Source: Elymus sibiricus (lineage: Eukaryota > Streptophyta > Magnoliopsida > Poales > Poaceae). Taken from it: a stretch of DNA of 64,000 nucleotides. Below are positions 45,192 to 54,735 of this stretch, piece after piece (within the stretch, counting starts at the first letter, position 1; each line of letters starts with the position of its first letter). Location: the NCBI GenBank assembly GCA_039707655.1, contig CM077668.1, positions 68,341,086-68,405,085 of the forward strand. Direction: 5' to 3'. The notes under the pieces were generated by a model, which saw only the letters and a program-made list of their open reading frames with translations, had not been told where the DNA came from and searched no databases. A program made the translations under genes and the position numbers.

Positions 45192-45430
45192 GTAGCCCCC
45201 GGGCCCGTGGCGCGCTCGTCCTGGCTTCGAGGCGAAGGCAACGGAGGGAGGGCGAAGCGACGCGGGCCCCAACCGCCTGAGGGCCAGGCTCGACGCGTGT
45301 CGCACGGGGGAGCGTGGATGCCTCCACTTCCCCACGTCGCCTCGGCAACTGCCCAGGCTGACAAAAAGCCTGCGTGCGCAACAGGGCCATCAGTGCTCCT
45401 TAGGCGAGGGGTGCCTGCTCGCCTCCCCAA

Positions 45431-45446
45431 TCGCCTATAAATGGGC
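45431..45446 (+). promoter_or_regulatory. Putative TATA box for the B3 reading frame
   Basis: CGCCTATAAATGGGCG stands 80 bp upstream of the ATG at 45516, with a pyrimidine-rich leader between. It is on the strand opposite to the retroelement. Inferred from sequence only. Confidence 0.5.
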
Positions 45447-45515
45447 GCAAGGGCAGGGCCCTTGACCCATCTCCATCTTCCTGCCCGCTTGTCTTCCACC
45501 TTCGTCGTAGCTGCA

Positions 45516-46312
45516 ATGGCGCCCATGAGAAGGTTCTCCGCCGCTGAGAAGGGCAAGGCGCCCTAAGAAGGATCAGAGCCGCCGCCACCCAAGAAGGGGC
45601 GCGGGCGTCCCCGCAAGTCTGAGGCCACGCCGGCGGCACGTCCTCGAGGGCACGGGCGCCCTCCGTTCGTGGTGCGTGTCGGCACCAACAGCCGGGGAAA
45701 GAGCTCCGCCCGCGGGCGGGGCCGCGGGGAGCAGCCCGTGAGCAGCCGTGGGGGCGGAGCAGCTCCGGCCTCCGGCCACCGCGGGCGCGAGCGCACTTCG
45801 CCGAGCCGCCCTGTGAGTTCGTCGTCTGGTTGGAGAGCTTGCCGTGCACCTAGATCAAGCTTCCGTGCTTCTTCGTGAGGGAGCTGGCGGCTGACAACCC
45901 CTCCAGGCTATGGCGATAGCCCGACGGCTATTGCAGCCGGTCCTCCTCGGCGGAGGTCGAGGTCACCCGCTCAGGCTACGTGTACCTGACGCGGGGGTGG
46001 CAGTTGTTTGCATGCTCCCGCGGCCTGAAGGGGAGGCACACCCTCCACTTGAAGTTCAACGGGGCAATGACGCTCTTCGTGAAGGCCTTCGGGGAGGACT
46101 GACGCCGCCTGGGGTGCTTCCTAGAGGGCGACAACAGCGACAGCGACAGCGACCGCAGCCGGGGCGACGGCGTCCTCGGCGGTGAACTTGCCCTTGGCAA
46201 TGGCCGCGGCGCCTCCAGCGGCGACAGCTCCTCCTCCGGAGGCAGCGGGAGTAACGACGACTACAACGAGCCGCGCCGCAGCCTTGTCAAGGTGGAAGAG
46301 GACTCCGACTAG
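45516..46312 (+). pseudogene. AT-hook plus B3-domain protein, degenerate, antisense within a Gypsy element
   Basis: The N-terminus MAPMRRFSAAEKGKAP is followed by a TAA and then PKKGRGRPRKSEA, a canonical AT-hook core (GRGRPRK). An Arg/Gly-rich stretch follows. After a one-base shift near 45800 a single frame runs to TAG 46310-46312 with three stops: EFVVWLESLPC; IKLPCFFVRELAADNPSRLW; GYVYLTRGWQLFACSRGLKG; HTLHLKFNGAMTLFVKAFGE. This is the B3 DNA-binding fold pattern (aligned hydrophobics, GW..F....L..GH.L.FK..G...V..F). The tail is Asp/Ser-rich (DNSDSDSDRSR ... VKVEEDSD). B3 proteins bind DNA in plant nuclei. Similar B3 frames in Triticeae Gypsy elements are something I recall but cannot verify. 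Confidence 0.65.
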
Positions 46313-46539
46313 GCGCTGGTGGAGTCGGCGCTTCAGGAGCAGCGGCCCTCAGGAGGCCTCCTTTTGTCGTTTTTATATTTCCTGCATCGAAACACCAAGG
46401 GCCCTGCGGGGGCGTGTAAGGAACTGTGGCGCTCGCGCCTTCATTTTAATGCTTCCAGTTTGTCCCTAAGTTATTATGATGCCCCGCTCCTTTGAGTTCG
46501 ACTCCATTTTCCCTCTAATTGCGTTGTGCTCTGCGTCGC

Positions 46540-47255
46540 CGGGACCCAGTCCCCAGGTGAGCTTCTGCCATCGCTGGTATGCCAGGTCACAATGCAGTGT
46601 GCAAGGCCAGGAGGTGAGCGACCCGAGGTCCGGTAAGAGCTCCTGAGGCGCGATGCTCAAGAGGTCCCCCTTGACGCACAAGCGGCTTTCGAGAGAAAAT
46701 GGGGCTTTGCCAAAATGGGGTTGCGAGAGTCAAGGTAGGGTGTTAACAGCAAGGCTCGTGCTTGGCGCAGGAGGGGTGACTTAGCTTTGGGTGCTTGTGG
46801 CTCGTGAGGTGTCCTTGTATCGTGAGGACACGCTTCCTGAGGTCCAACCCTTTGAATGCCTTCAACCTGCAACGAGTCAATACAAGTTCTGCCATGGGAC
46901 ATGAAAAGATTGCCGTTCTTTTGCATTACGGGTGATGCCTGCGCTGCCGGACCACGCTCCTTTCCCTGTATTTCCTCGTGAAGCCTCCCCCTTCCTTCTT
47001 TGCTCACCATGATGCTCTACATCCTCAGGACCCGGCCCTCGAGTGGAGCTCAGCCGCCGCTGCTATGTCAGGTCGCGATGCCTGGGACAAGGCCAGGGGA
47101 TGAGGGCCCGAAAGCCAGTAGGAGCTCGTGAGGCGTGATGCTCAGGGGCCCCCCTTTTAACATGCAAGCGGTTTCGTGCAAAAGGAAGCAGTTAGCCTCG
47201 CGGGGTTGTGGGGGAAAGGACCCTGGCCGGCACACACGGCCAAGAAGTGATTTCA
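46540..47255. repeat. Two-copy repeat of about 505 bp in the element interior
   Basis: Blocks TATGCCAGGTCACAATGC ... GTAAGAGCTCCTGAGGCGCG (46577-46660) and TATGTCAGGTCGCGATGC ... GTAGGAGCTCGTGAGGCGTG (47061-47140) are diverged copies, each followed by an ACAAGCGG or GCAAGCGG motif. Non-coding. Confidence 0.6.
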
Positions 47256-47266
47256 CTTAGCCTTTT

Positions 47267-48796
47267 TCAGATCGGACGCTGCCTCGGGACCGCTTGGATG
47301 GCTATCTCCAGAAGTACCTGCGCAAAAATCGTGGTGGGCTGCGCACGCTTGCCGATCTGCTCATGATCGTTCTGTGAGAACACTTGGATGCAATCTGCTT
47401 GGGCATCTTGGGGCAGCTTTTCAGCCGAGCTCTCAGTCTCGGCGCGAGCACGCTTGGAGCTTCGAGTCATCCACCCCGAAGCAGTCGACTGCGAAGCCCT
47501 TCCCGCCTTGCCACTCAGATCATGCAGCACCTTGGAGCGGGGTTCCTTAGGGGCCTCATAGGACGGGGAGGACTCCGCCTCCTCCCCCTCTTCAGAGCTC
47601 TCCTCCTCATCGCTCTCCTCCTCGTCATCGCTCTCGTCGTCATCGTCGTCAGAGCCCTCCGTGCACCGTTGCTCGGTGTCACTCGTCTTGTCCTTGGGCG
47701 ACCTATCCACCACCGGGATCTTGGAGATCAATTTCTGGAAATCTTGAAGGACAAATTCATCGTGACATCAAAGTTAGGCGCACAGAAGAAAATACATATA
47801 TCGACCGACTGAGCATCACATATGTACCTCTAGGGGCTGCATGTCCTTGGATTACGGGGGCACCCTCCTGGTCCCCCTCGGGTTGTCTCGGGTGCAGGTG
47901 ATGGCCTTGATCTTGGCCCCCACATCCTTCTCGGCAAGCTCCTCGGGATGCACTCGGGTGGGATCACTCGGCCCCTCATACATCCACATCGGGTGGGCCC
48001 TGGCTTGCAGCGGCTGGATCCGTCGAGTGAGGAATGTCTCCAGCAAGTCCATCCCGTTTACGCCGGTGTTCGCGGCGCTGACGAGGGCAGAGGACAAGAT
48101 GTCGACGTCTGCCTTCTCCTCCTTCACCACAGAGAGGGACGAAGGAGCCCTCACCCTCTCTGAGGAGTACGGCGGGAGGACCGGCCAATTGCTGGCGCTG
48201 GGGACATCCCTATAGTAGAACCAAGTTCCCTACCACCCCTTGACGGAGTCGGGGAAGCTCATCTTCGGAAAAGATCTCCCCCCACGAACTTTGATGCCCA
48301 GGCCCCCGCATAGCTGGGTGACATTGGTCTTCTCTTCAGACGGCGAATCCTTCTTGACAGTCATCGACCGACAAGTGAAGATGTACTTAAAGAGACCCCA
48401 GTGGGGATAGCAACCCAAGAAGTTTTCACAGAGAGAGATGAAGGCTGAGAGATAAATAATGGCATTGGGAGGAAGATGATGAAGCTATGCACCAAAGTAA
48501 TCGAGGAACGCCCAGAAAAAGGGGTGGGGAGGCATAGAGAAACCCCGCTCGATGTGGGTGACCAGCAGGACGCGCACGTCCCCCTGCGGCGCCGGCTCAA
48601 CCTCCCCTGGGCCCGGGTGACGCCACCCGTCCTTCGGGATAAGCCCCTCCTCCGTAAGCTCCTCCAACCACAGAGTCGAGATGCACGACGGGATCCAATC
48701 CCCCGCCGCACCTCCGGCCGCCGCACCAGAGCCGGAAGAGGTGGCCTTCCCGGTCTTCTTCGCCTTCTCCGCTTTCGCCGTGGAGTCTCTCGCCAT
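47267..48796 (-). pseudogene. Antisense gene of the 40-kb Gypsy, N-terminal part
   Basis: From ATG 48796 (MARDSTAKAEKAKKTGKATS) on minus: a basic Ala/Lys/Gly head, then WLEELTEEGLIPKDGWRHPG, VLLVTHIERGFSMPPHPFFW and FLDYFGA, a TAG at the Gln of YFGAQLHHLP, and on through SAFISLCENFLGCYPHWGLF, KYIFTCRSMTVKK and a second block (SSERVRAPSSLSVVKEEKAD ... TFLTRRIQPLQARAHPMWMY). The third block (47731-47267) is acidic (SDDDDDESDDEEESDEEESS) and basic. This is the conserved N-terminal domain of putative gypsy-type transposon proteins (Transposase_28-like, from memory). The C-terminal exons are at 35578-36718. Role unknown; carried by both Gypsy elements here. Confidence 0.7.
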
Positions 48797-49659
48797 CACC
48801 GTGGAGGTTCGATTCACTCGAGTGGAGAAGGGAAGCGGAGGAGCCAGAACAGAAGAAATGGAATCTGAGGTCCCGCCCTCAGTCTCAAAATCTTTTATAC
48901 CATAGAGCAAATCGCGAGCCGGATCTCACGCCGCAGATCTCCGGATCAACGGCGTGCATGACAGAGCGTCGCACAGAGCAAGCGCGGCACATGGCGGATA
49001 TCATGCACGAAAATCCAGGAGATGCGCCCCCACTTTCCCCGCTAACGCACGTCGTTACCGCTTTCGCGTGCGCACACACAAATTCAAATCCCAAGATTCC
49101 CGGGACGAGCCATTCGGATTGATTGCCCATGATTCCTTTCCTAAAGGACGCATGTCAGTCTGACTGACCATCCTCCATGGGGACCCGTGCACTTGGCCAC
49201 GGTAAACACCCAACTGGAGTCCTCTTCAGGATTGCTATGTGACGAGCTTGACGCCCCTCCGCGGGTTCACTTGGCCCTACCTGTAGGCTCCAAGGCGCAT
49301 GACTCGTAAACCTGGACTCGTAGGAGGCCCGCGCTGGCGTTCCCCTGGGATAAAGAGTGGCATCACTCCGGAGAGTCAGACCACGCGCCGGCATCGCCAC
49401 TCGAGTTGTAATGGCATGCCCTCACTTGGGCCAAAAGTCTATCTCCCCCGAGAGACAAACGAATGCCACCTGGTTTTTCTCGGCAATCAGCAGCACCCGG
49501 TCATCTGGGTAAACATGTAGTCCAGAATCCATTGTGTTTTCGCCCAAGGAACAACGAGCCACGATTCGGAAACATATTCCAAGTGCTCCCGTAGCACTAG
49601 GACTTCACCGAGAGATCGACTCTATTGTTCTACGAAACCTCAACCGATTCGGGGGCTAA
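48797..49659 (+). other. 3' tail and polypurine tract of the 40-kb Gypsy
   Basis: No element protein on plus. 48797-48910 is the putative leader of the antisense gene. 49600-49659 ends CAACCGATTCGGGGGCTAA, the purine tract next to the 3' LTR. CACTCGG-type motifs are scattered throughout. Confidence 0.7.
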
Positions 49660-50249
49660 TGATGCGGTCACCTATTACAGGTAGGGTCAAGGACCCATCA
49701 TTTGGGACCCACATGGGGCCATCACCATCATGGGTAGGTCCCTGGACCATGCCAACACTCGGATGCATACATCAGGAAGACCACTCGGCCGGCTCGACTG
49801 CACTCGGATGACCACCCGCCACTCGGCAGACGAACCACCACTCGGACCCAAGAGCCAAGCGGGCGGCGCGGGAGCTGCAACGGTCGAGGAATCCTAAGTC
49901 GTCCATTAAATAGAGTCATGGCTACCGTTACCTGTAACTGCTATAGTAGAGGCTCATTATACCTGCAACTGACGCATTTAGTATCATTTAACGCCCAAAC
50001 GACATGGAGGATGTGGGGCTATGGCGCACTCTATATAAGCCGCACCCCTCCATCGTTGGGCAGGAGCAACCTTTGTAACCATACCCATCAAATCAAAACA
50101 AGCCTTGCGGCACGAGACGTAGGGCTTTTTACCTCCACCGAGAGGGGCCTGAACTTGTTAAACACCAAGTGTTACACCTGCACCGTAGCTAGGCTCTACC
50201 CCTCATATTCATACCCCCAGTACTCATTGTCAGGATCGTAACCCCAACA
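49660..50249 (+). repeat. 3' LTR of the 40-kb Gypsy
   Basis: 590 bp, TGATGCGGTC...CCCCAACA, with the TATA box CTATATAAGCC at 50031. It differs from the 5' LTR at about 39 positions (hand count), most of them transitions at CG or CNG sites. Confidence 0.93.
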
Positions 50250-50649
50250 TACAGTGCTTTCGGTGAGGCGGCCGGATCTGTTGCGGCGGACGAGGGCTTG
50301 TATGAAGGGCCAGCAATGTGGCAGACGAGGGAGTCGGTGAAGGGCCTACACTATAGTGGTTGAGGGCACCGGTGAAGCAGCTCCGGTGCGGTGGGCCATG
50401 ATGGCGGTAAATGAGATCTGGAGTGGTGGAGAAGCCAGTCGTTGGAGCGGCTCCGGTGCAGTGGTGAGTTGGCAGTTGGGGGTTCCAAGGTGCGGAAGGT
50501 AGATCCGGCGGGGTGGGAGGTCCACCGCTGTGGTGGAGGACTAGATTCGGCAGCTTGGGGGGAGGGGTGGGGGGAGGCGGGGAGGGGGAGGGGAGGGGTT
50601 CTGGGCAAGAATGTTGGGGGCAAAGAGGAGAAAACATTGGAATTACCAA
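50250..50649 (-). pseudogene. 5' part of exon 1 of the split four-exon gene
   Basis: On minus an open frame starts at ATG 50649 (MVIPMFSPLCPQHSCPEPLP) and is proline-rich (SPSPPPPTPPPKLP), with repeats of a His/Pro/Thr/Gly pattern. It runs into the retrotransposon at 50249. Removing the insertion with one TACAG copy joins it in frame to 10077-9965, giving a 171-codon exon that ends at a GT donor. No signal peptide or known domain was seen. Upstream on minus (50650-50800) I see no clear TATA box. It could be a low-complexity GC-rich frame rather than a gene, but the seamless junction and phases favour a gene. Confidence 0.45.
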
Positions 50650-51265
50650 AGCAGCCCTTTTCCGTTGATGTGGCAGGGGTAAAAGAGGAATATCGCAGGG
50701 CTAAACTTTTGGGCGCGAGATATTTCGATGTGAGCGGGAAGTTTGAAAGCTTTTCACGGCTGAAATTAAGTGTTCTGCTCTTGTACGGCCGACTATGATA
50801 TCATGGCCAAGTATTTATTTGTTGTGCACGCAAAAAAAGTTCAAGTTTCGAAAATAAATGTCTCCAACTCGAAACTTAGATTGTCCATTCAATTCAAATA
50901 TGGATCATTGAGCTATAGTGGAAGAAAATACCATCATATGCTCCAATTCAAATGAAATTTTGGATGTGTTTATCATCTGATGAAAAAAACAAAAATGTAT
51001 ATGTGTATGAATAAAGTGGATGATTATAAGGTTTGAACACGACCGTATGTGTATATCTCTAGGTTTGATATATGAATTTGAAATCATGAAATCTCGGGTT
51101 AAAAAATGTACCCCTGTTTAAATGAATTACAAAAGCTAATAATGGAGTCGAATTCAAAATTTCCAATCTTAGGTTTGTAATTATGGTACTTCAAAGTATA
51201 CCACGCATGTTCAAATGTATCGCTATCTCATAGTCCAAACTGTGAGACAAATTGATGAAGCATGA
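50650..51265. other. Spacer, nothing recognised
   Basis: GC content falls from a G-rich part (50520-50740) to AT-rich DNA. No repeat ends or coding signal. It may include the promoter of the split minus-strand gene. Confidence 0.35.
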
Positions 51266-52351
51266 GTGCAGACACTCTTGACCATATATTATCTCAATTA
51301 CGTTTATGTCTCTCAGACATACACACCTCACTCTTTATCTGAAGCCCACCACCCCAGCCCCTCTTCCGTCCACACAAGCCTTTCTCTCCCCCGGACACAA
51401 ACACGGGGATACATTGACCCCTCTCTCTCTTCTAAGTCTGGACCCCAATATATGTCTCTATCACATTTGTCTCCCCGACATGCACACATCTCTTCCCCCA
51501 CTCTCTAGGTCTCCCGGCATCTCTCTTTCCCAAGCACACACACTATATAGCCATGTATCTTTCCCATACACACAACGCACTATCCCCAACGTCTACCTCC
51601 CTAGTTATGTGGTTCTCGCACACCCTCCACCGTCTCTCTCTCTCTCACACACACACACACATTGATACACACCTCACTCACCACCCCACTACACACAAAC
51701 ACCCTCTGTCTCCTTGTGCACCTCTCTCCTCTTTCTATCTATCCCACATGCGGAGTCGACCCTCCTTCCCTATAGACATATATGTCGTGACTCTCTCCAT
51801 AGCTCCCTAGCATATCATCGATCTCAAACTCGCATGTTGTTCTCTCCACCATCTATTTTAGATCTCTCATGAAGTCTTTCTCACGCAGACAATGACTCGC
51901 TTTCCTTTGCGTCTCCCTACATAGGCCACTTTCGAAAAACAACAACCTTGTCTCCCTATCTATAGGCCACTTCCGCACACAAATGACCCCTATCTCTTCC
52001 TCCTCTCTCTCTCTCTCTCGCTCTCTCTCTCTCTCACCCCTCTCTCACACACACTCGATGTCTCTTCCAAATAGCTCGCTCAATCCCCGCCTGCACCCAT
52101 GCTATCATGCTACTAGACATGCCTTTCTTTCTCTTGGACACACGTGTCATATCATTCCCCCTTCCCTACTAGGTTTACATCAACAATGGTCTGTCTTCTC
52201 CACAGACACACACTCCCTCTCATACACACGCTCGCGCACAAACAGACACAGACACACACACACACACCACCCCATCTATCTGCATCCTTCTTTTAAGACA
52301 CACACCCTTGTATATTCTCTCCAGCTCCAGGTATATATATACCTCTCCCTT

Positions 52352-52382
<31 letters not shown>

Positions 52383-52640
52383 AACTCACGTGCACACCAA
52401 AATTCTCCGTCACTCTAATTCACACCTCTCTCCCTATGTCCGCATGTGTATCTCACACACTCAGTCTGTGATTATGTCTATCTGTCTCCACGTTACACAA
52501 CACAAAGCCCCATGCACATGTCTCTCTCTATCCTCCACACACACAAACACGCAAAGAATCTCTTATCTCTGCCTCAGTCTCTCCATATCACACACACGCA
52601 GTATCTCTCTCTCGCACACACGCTCAACCAAGGTTTTCTT
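51266..52640. repeat. CT/CA-rich low-complexity tract (1.4 kb)
   Basis: Almost purine-free on plus for long stretches: interspersed (CT)n, (CA)n and CTCTCCC-type runs, for example (TC)n at 52002-52032 and 52349-52376 and (CA)n at 51647-51662 and 52250-52266. Open frames over it are Ser/His/Leu/Thr-rich translations of the repeats and are not called as genes. Confidence 0.85.
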
Positions 52641-53032
52641 GCGAAAAACTTACCATCTATTCATCAACAGTTGCGGCAGTACAACAAACATGAGACGTGA
52701 AAAAGAATACATCTACACGTCCTTAGACCACCTAGTATGACTACGAGCACTAGAGCGAGCCAAAGGCGCGCCGCCGTCACCCCCCTATTTATCGGAGACA
52801 AGAAAACCTTGTTTTACACACTCAGGGAGCCACATGCTCAGTCGTTGAATAGAACGTAGATCCAAGTTTATGGAAACAAGTATCAATAATACGCTTTGTT
52901 TCCATAGTTTTGAGTTTTCCATCAAGATATTAGTCACTCATGGTCGATATTTAGTTTGAATTACATACACATAGGTACCATGTAACTAGCCGTGCTTATT
53001 GGCTTCCAAAGCTTAACTTTCACTCCTACTTA
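52641..53032. other. Spacer, possible repeat fragment
   Basis: No frame of note. The stretch GACTACGAGCACTAGAGCGA then GCCAAAGGCGCGCCGCCGTC (about 52740-52780) is reminiscent of a dispersed Triticeae repeat, which I cannot name. Confidence 0.3.
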
Positions 53033-53041
53033 CAATATGTA

Positions 53042-54003
53042 GAGTATTTGACAAAAAACTACCACTCTCAACCTACCCTAGCAAGAAACTACTGTACAAA
53101 AAATAGCAAAAACATACCCAAAATTTCTTAATCCGCGCAAAAAAACTACTACCAAGTGCCGATTAGGCTCGTGTAAACCCGTCTATGACAGGGCTGGCCC
53201 ACACGTCCATGCTGACGAGGCACCTTAAGTCAACACCGTCTGTTTGACTGTTGTGTTTACCGTTACGACGGGTGGGACCCACATGTGAGCATCTATCCTC
53301 TTCTTCCATCTCCAATCATTTATTTTTCCTCAAAATTACTTGAAACAGTTTGTATGTGTGTTCGTCGGCGGCGCCGGTGATGGGCGAGCTGGCCGCCGCT
53401 CCATCGGACGGGCGGATGCCGCGCTGGCCTCTGCACGTGTTGGTTGGCTGGCCCGAGTGCGGCTCATGCGCGAGCAAGCCGCTGCGCTGGCCATCACTTG
53501 AGCCAGATGGATGGCCTTAGCGCGGCACACGTGAGCAAGCTGTCGCACCGCCATTCCAACCTAGCTAGCAAACCTTGCACACAAGCAGCTGGATGCATCC
53601 AGCAGGGTGTGTGCTAGCTTGGCTAGCTAGCGGCCGCCGCATGGAGCTGGCCTCCGGGCTGCCGCAAGATGGGCTCCGTGCTGCCGGCGCTTCTGACCTC
53701 GCCTTCTGCCGTCGGCGATGGCTACCACCAAGGATGACTAGGTGGACGGGCCGGAGGTAGGAGGTGACTCAGGGATTTTCATCCAGACTGACATGTAGGT
53801 CCCACAAGTCATAATGCCTAACTTGCCGGTCAAATAGACGGCGTTGACTTAATGTGCCACATGGGTTTAAACGTGCCTAATCGGCACTTGGTAGTTTATT
53901 GCGACGGATTAAGATATTTTTGGTATGTTTTTGCTTATTTTTGTGGAGTAGTGGTTTCTTGGTAGGGCTGGTTGGAAAGTGGTAGTTTTTTGGTTAAATA
54001 CTC
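53042..54003. mobile_element. Mutator-like element (non-autonomous), long TIRs, 9-bp TSD
   Basis: The ends are inverted copies of about 190 bp: left GAGTATTTGACAAAAAACTA (53042) and right ...TTTTTTGGTTAAATACTC (ending 54003), matching through AAGTGCCGATTAGGC and AAGTCAACACCGTC. Flanks are CAATATGTA (53033-53041) and CATTATGTA (54004-54012), a 9-bp duplication with one mismatch, the size made by Mutator transposases. The interior (about 53290-53760) is GC-rich and carries no transposase. Confidence 0.85.
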
Positions 54004-54069
54004 CATTATGTATAAGGAACAATGTACTAGCGACAAATAGCGACTCTACGTTGTTTAGTACTACTAGTG

Positions 54070-54135
54070 GTCGTGGGAGTATAGCTCATTTTGTGGGTTC
54101 GATCCCCGCCGAACGCACGGCATCCTTTTTTTTTA
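54070..54135 (+). other. tRNA-like relic with internal promoter-like boxes and T-run
   Basis: GGGAGTATAGCTCATTTTG resembles a tRNA 5' half with an A box (TAGCTCA). GGGTTCGATCCCC is a full T-arm/B box. A T9 run follows at 54126. The anticodon arm is missing, so it cannot be a working tRNA. It may be a deleted tRNA gene or the head of a SINE. Weak call. Confidence 0.3.
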
Positions 54136-54156
54136 ATATTTATTAACCTCGCTGCG

Positions 54157-54735
54157 TGTCGTGGGAACGATTCTGACAATAGTGTAGGGGGTACGAATTA
54201 GAGGGCAGAGCCTAGCTATGGCGCAGTTGTTATACTCGGTTTTAAGAGTTCAGGCCCCTCTCGGTGGAGGTAAAAGCCCTACGTATCGGTGCTCTGGAGC
54301 TGTACTGATATGAGTGCATGGATTACAATGTTGCAAACCCTTGGAATGGAGCAGGGGGTGGTTTATATAGGGACCGATCCGCCCCATGAATGCCGCCATT
54401 ACCAGGGGTTTAAAGGAGAGTTAAGGGGGAGGGTTCTGGTAACGGGTATATTGATTACATATTAAGAGGGGGCGACGTGCGTCTTGACCGTTGTGTCTTT
54501 TAGTCTTCTCTATCGAGTGAGTATCAGGCACTCCGAGTGAGATATGACGTTCGACTGGGCTGTGGCCTTCCGAGTGATCTTCATGTCGAGTGGCTCTCCC
54601 ATTCCGAGTGCATGTCAGTCCGCAAGTTGTTGACTTACCAATCTGGCCTTGGGACTCTGTGCTTGACGTGAGGAGTCCTAGGGTGGGGTATATAGGTCAG
54701 GCCTATTACCCTATCCCTAGTACATGTCCTTGTCA
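54157..54735 (-). repeat. 3' LTR of the minus-strand Gypsy
   Basis: 579 bp with ends TGTCGTGG...CTTGTCA as written on plus. A minus-strand TATA box (CCCTATATAAACC, about 54370) fixes the orientation, and the complement of GATTCGGGGGCTAA follows at 54736-54750. The outer terminus TGTCGTGGGAACGATT mirrors the end of the LTR at 975-1553, a related but distinct LTR. Confidence 0.88.

Larger units (their letters stand above)
44342..47255 (-). mobile_element. Truncated minus-strand Gypsy-type element with opposite-strand B3 pseudogene
   Basis: The left end is a complete 3' LTR in reverse orientation (44342-45191), followed by the complement of a purine tract (45192-45206), so the interior lies to the right. 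The interior holds an AT-hook/B3 frame on plus (45516-46312) and two copies of a repeat of about 505 bp. No gag, pol or 5' LTR is seen before host Gypsy sequence resumes near 47255, so about the 5' four fifths of a normal element is missing. No target duplication was recovered on the right. The right boundary is approximate. Confidence 0.7.
10083..50249 (+). mobile_element. Full-span Ty3/Gypsy retrotransposon (40,167 bp) carrying five nested insertions
   Basis: The element has matching LTRs (10083-10674, 49660-50249), flanking TACAG duplications, a primer-binding region after the 5' LTR and a polypurine tract before the 3' LTR. Coding order on plus is gag, protease, reverse transcriptase, RNase H, integrase (Ty3/Gypsy order). 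It is followed by a 71-bp tandem repeat array and an antisense gene. Subtracting nested elements and their target duplications leaves about 12.6 kb. By hand count the LTRs differ at about 39 of about 590 positions, mostly transitions. All coding parts carry stops or frameshifts, so the copy cannot move by itself. I do not assign a family name. Confidence 0.93.

Noticed and set aside
45077..45849. Long minus-strand frames of 149-159 codons opposite the B3 region
   Set aside because: They mirror the GC-rich plus-strand frame, carry only Arg/Ala/Pro/Gly-rich sequence and extend across LTR and interior; the B3 strand has domain motifs.
51306..52740. Frames of 80-130 codons over the CT/CA tract
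   Set aside because: They are direct translations of simple repeats (Ser, Leu, His, Thr runs).
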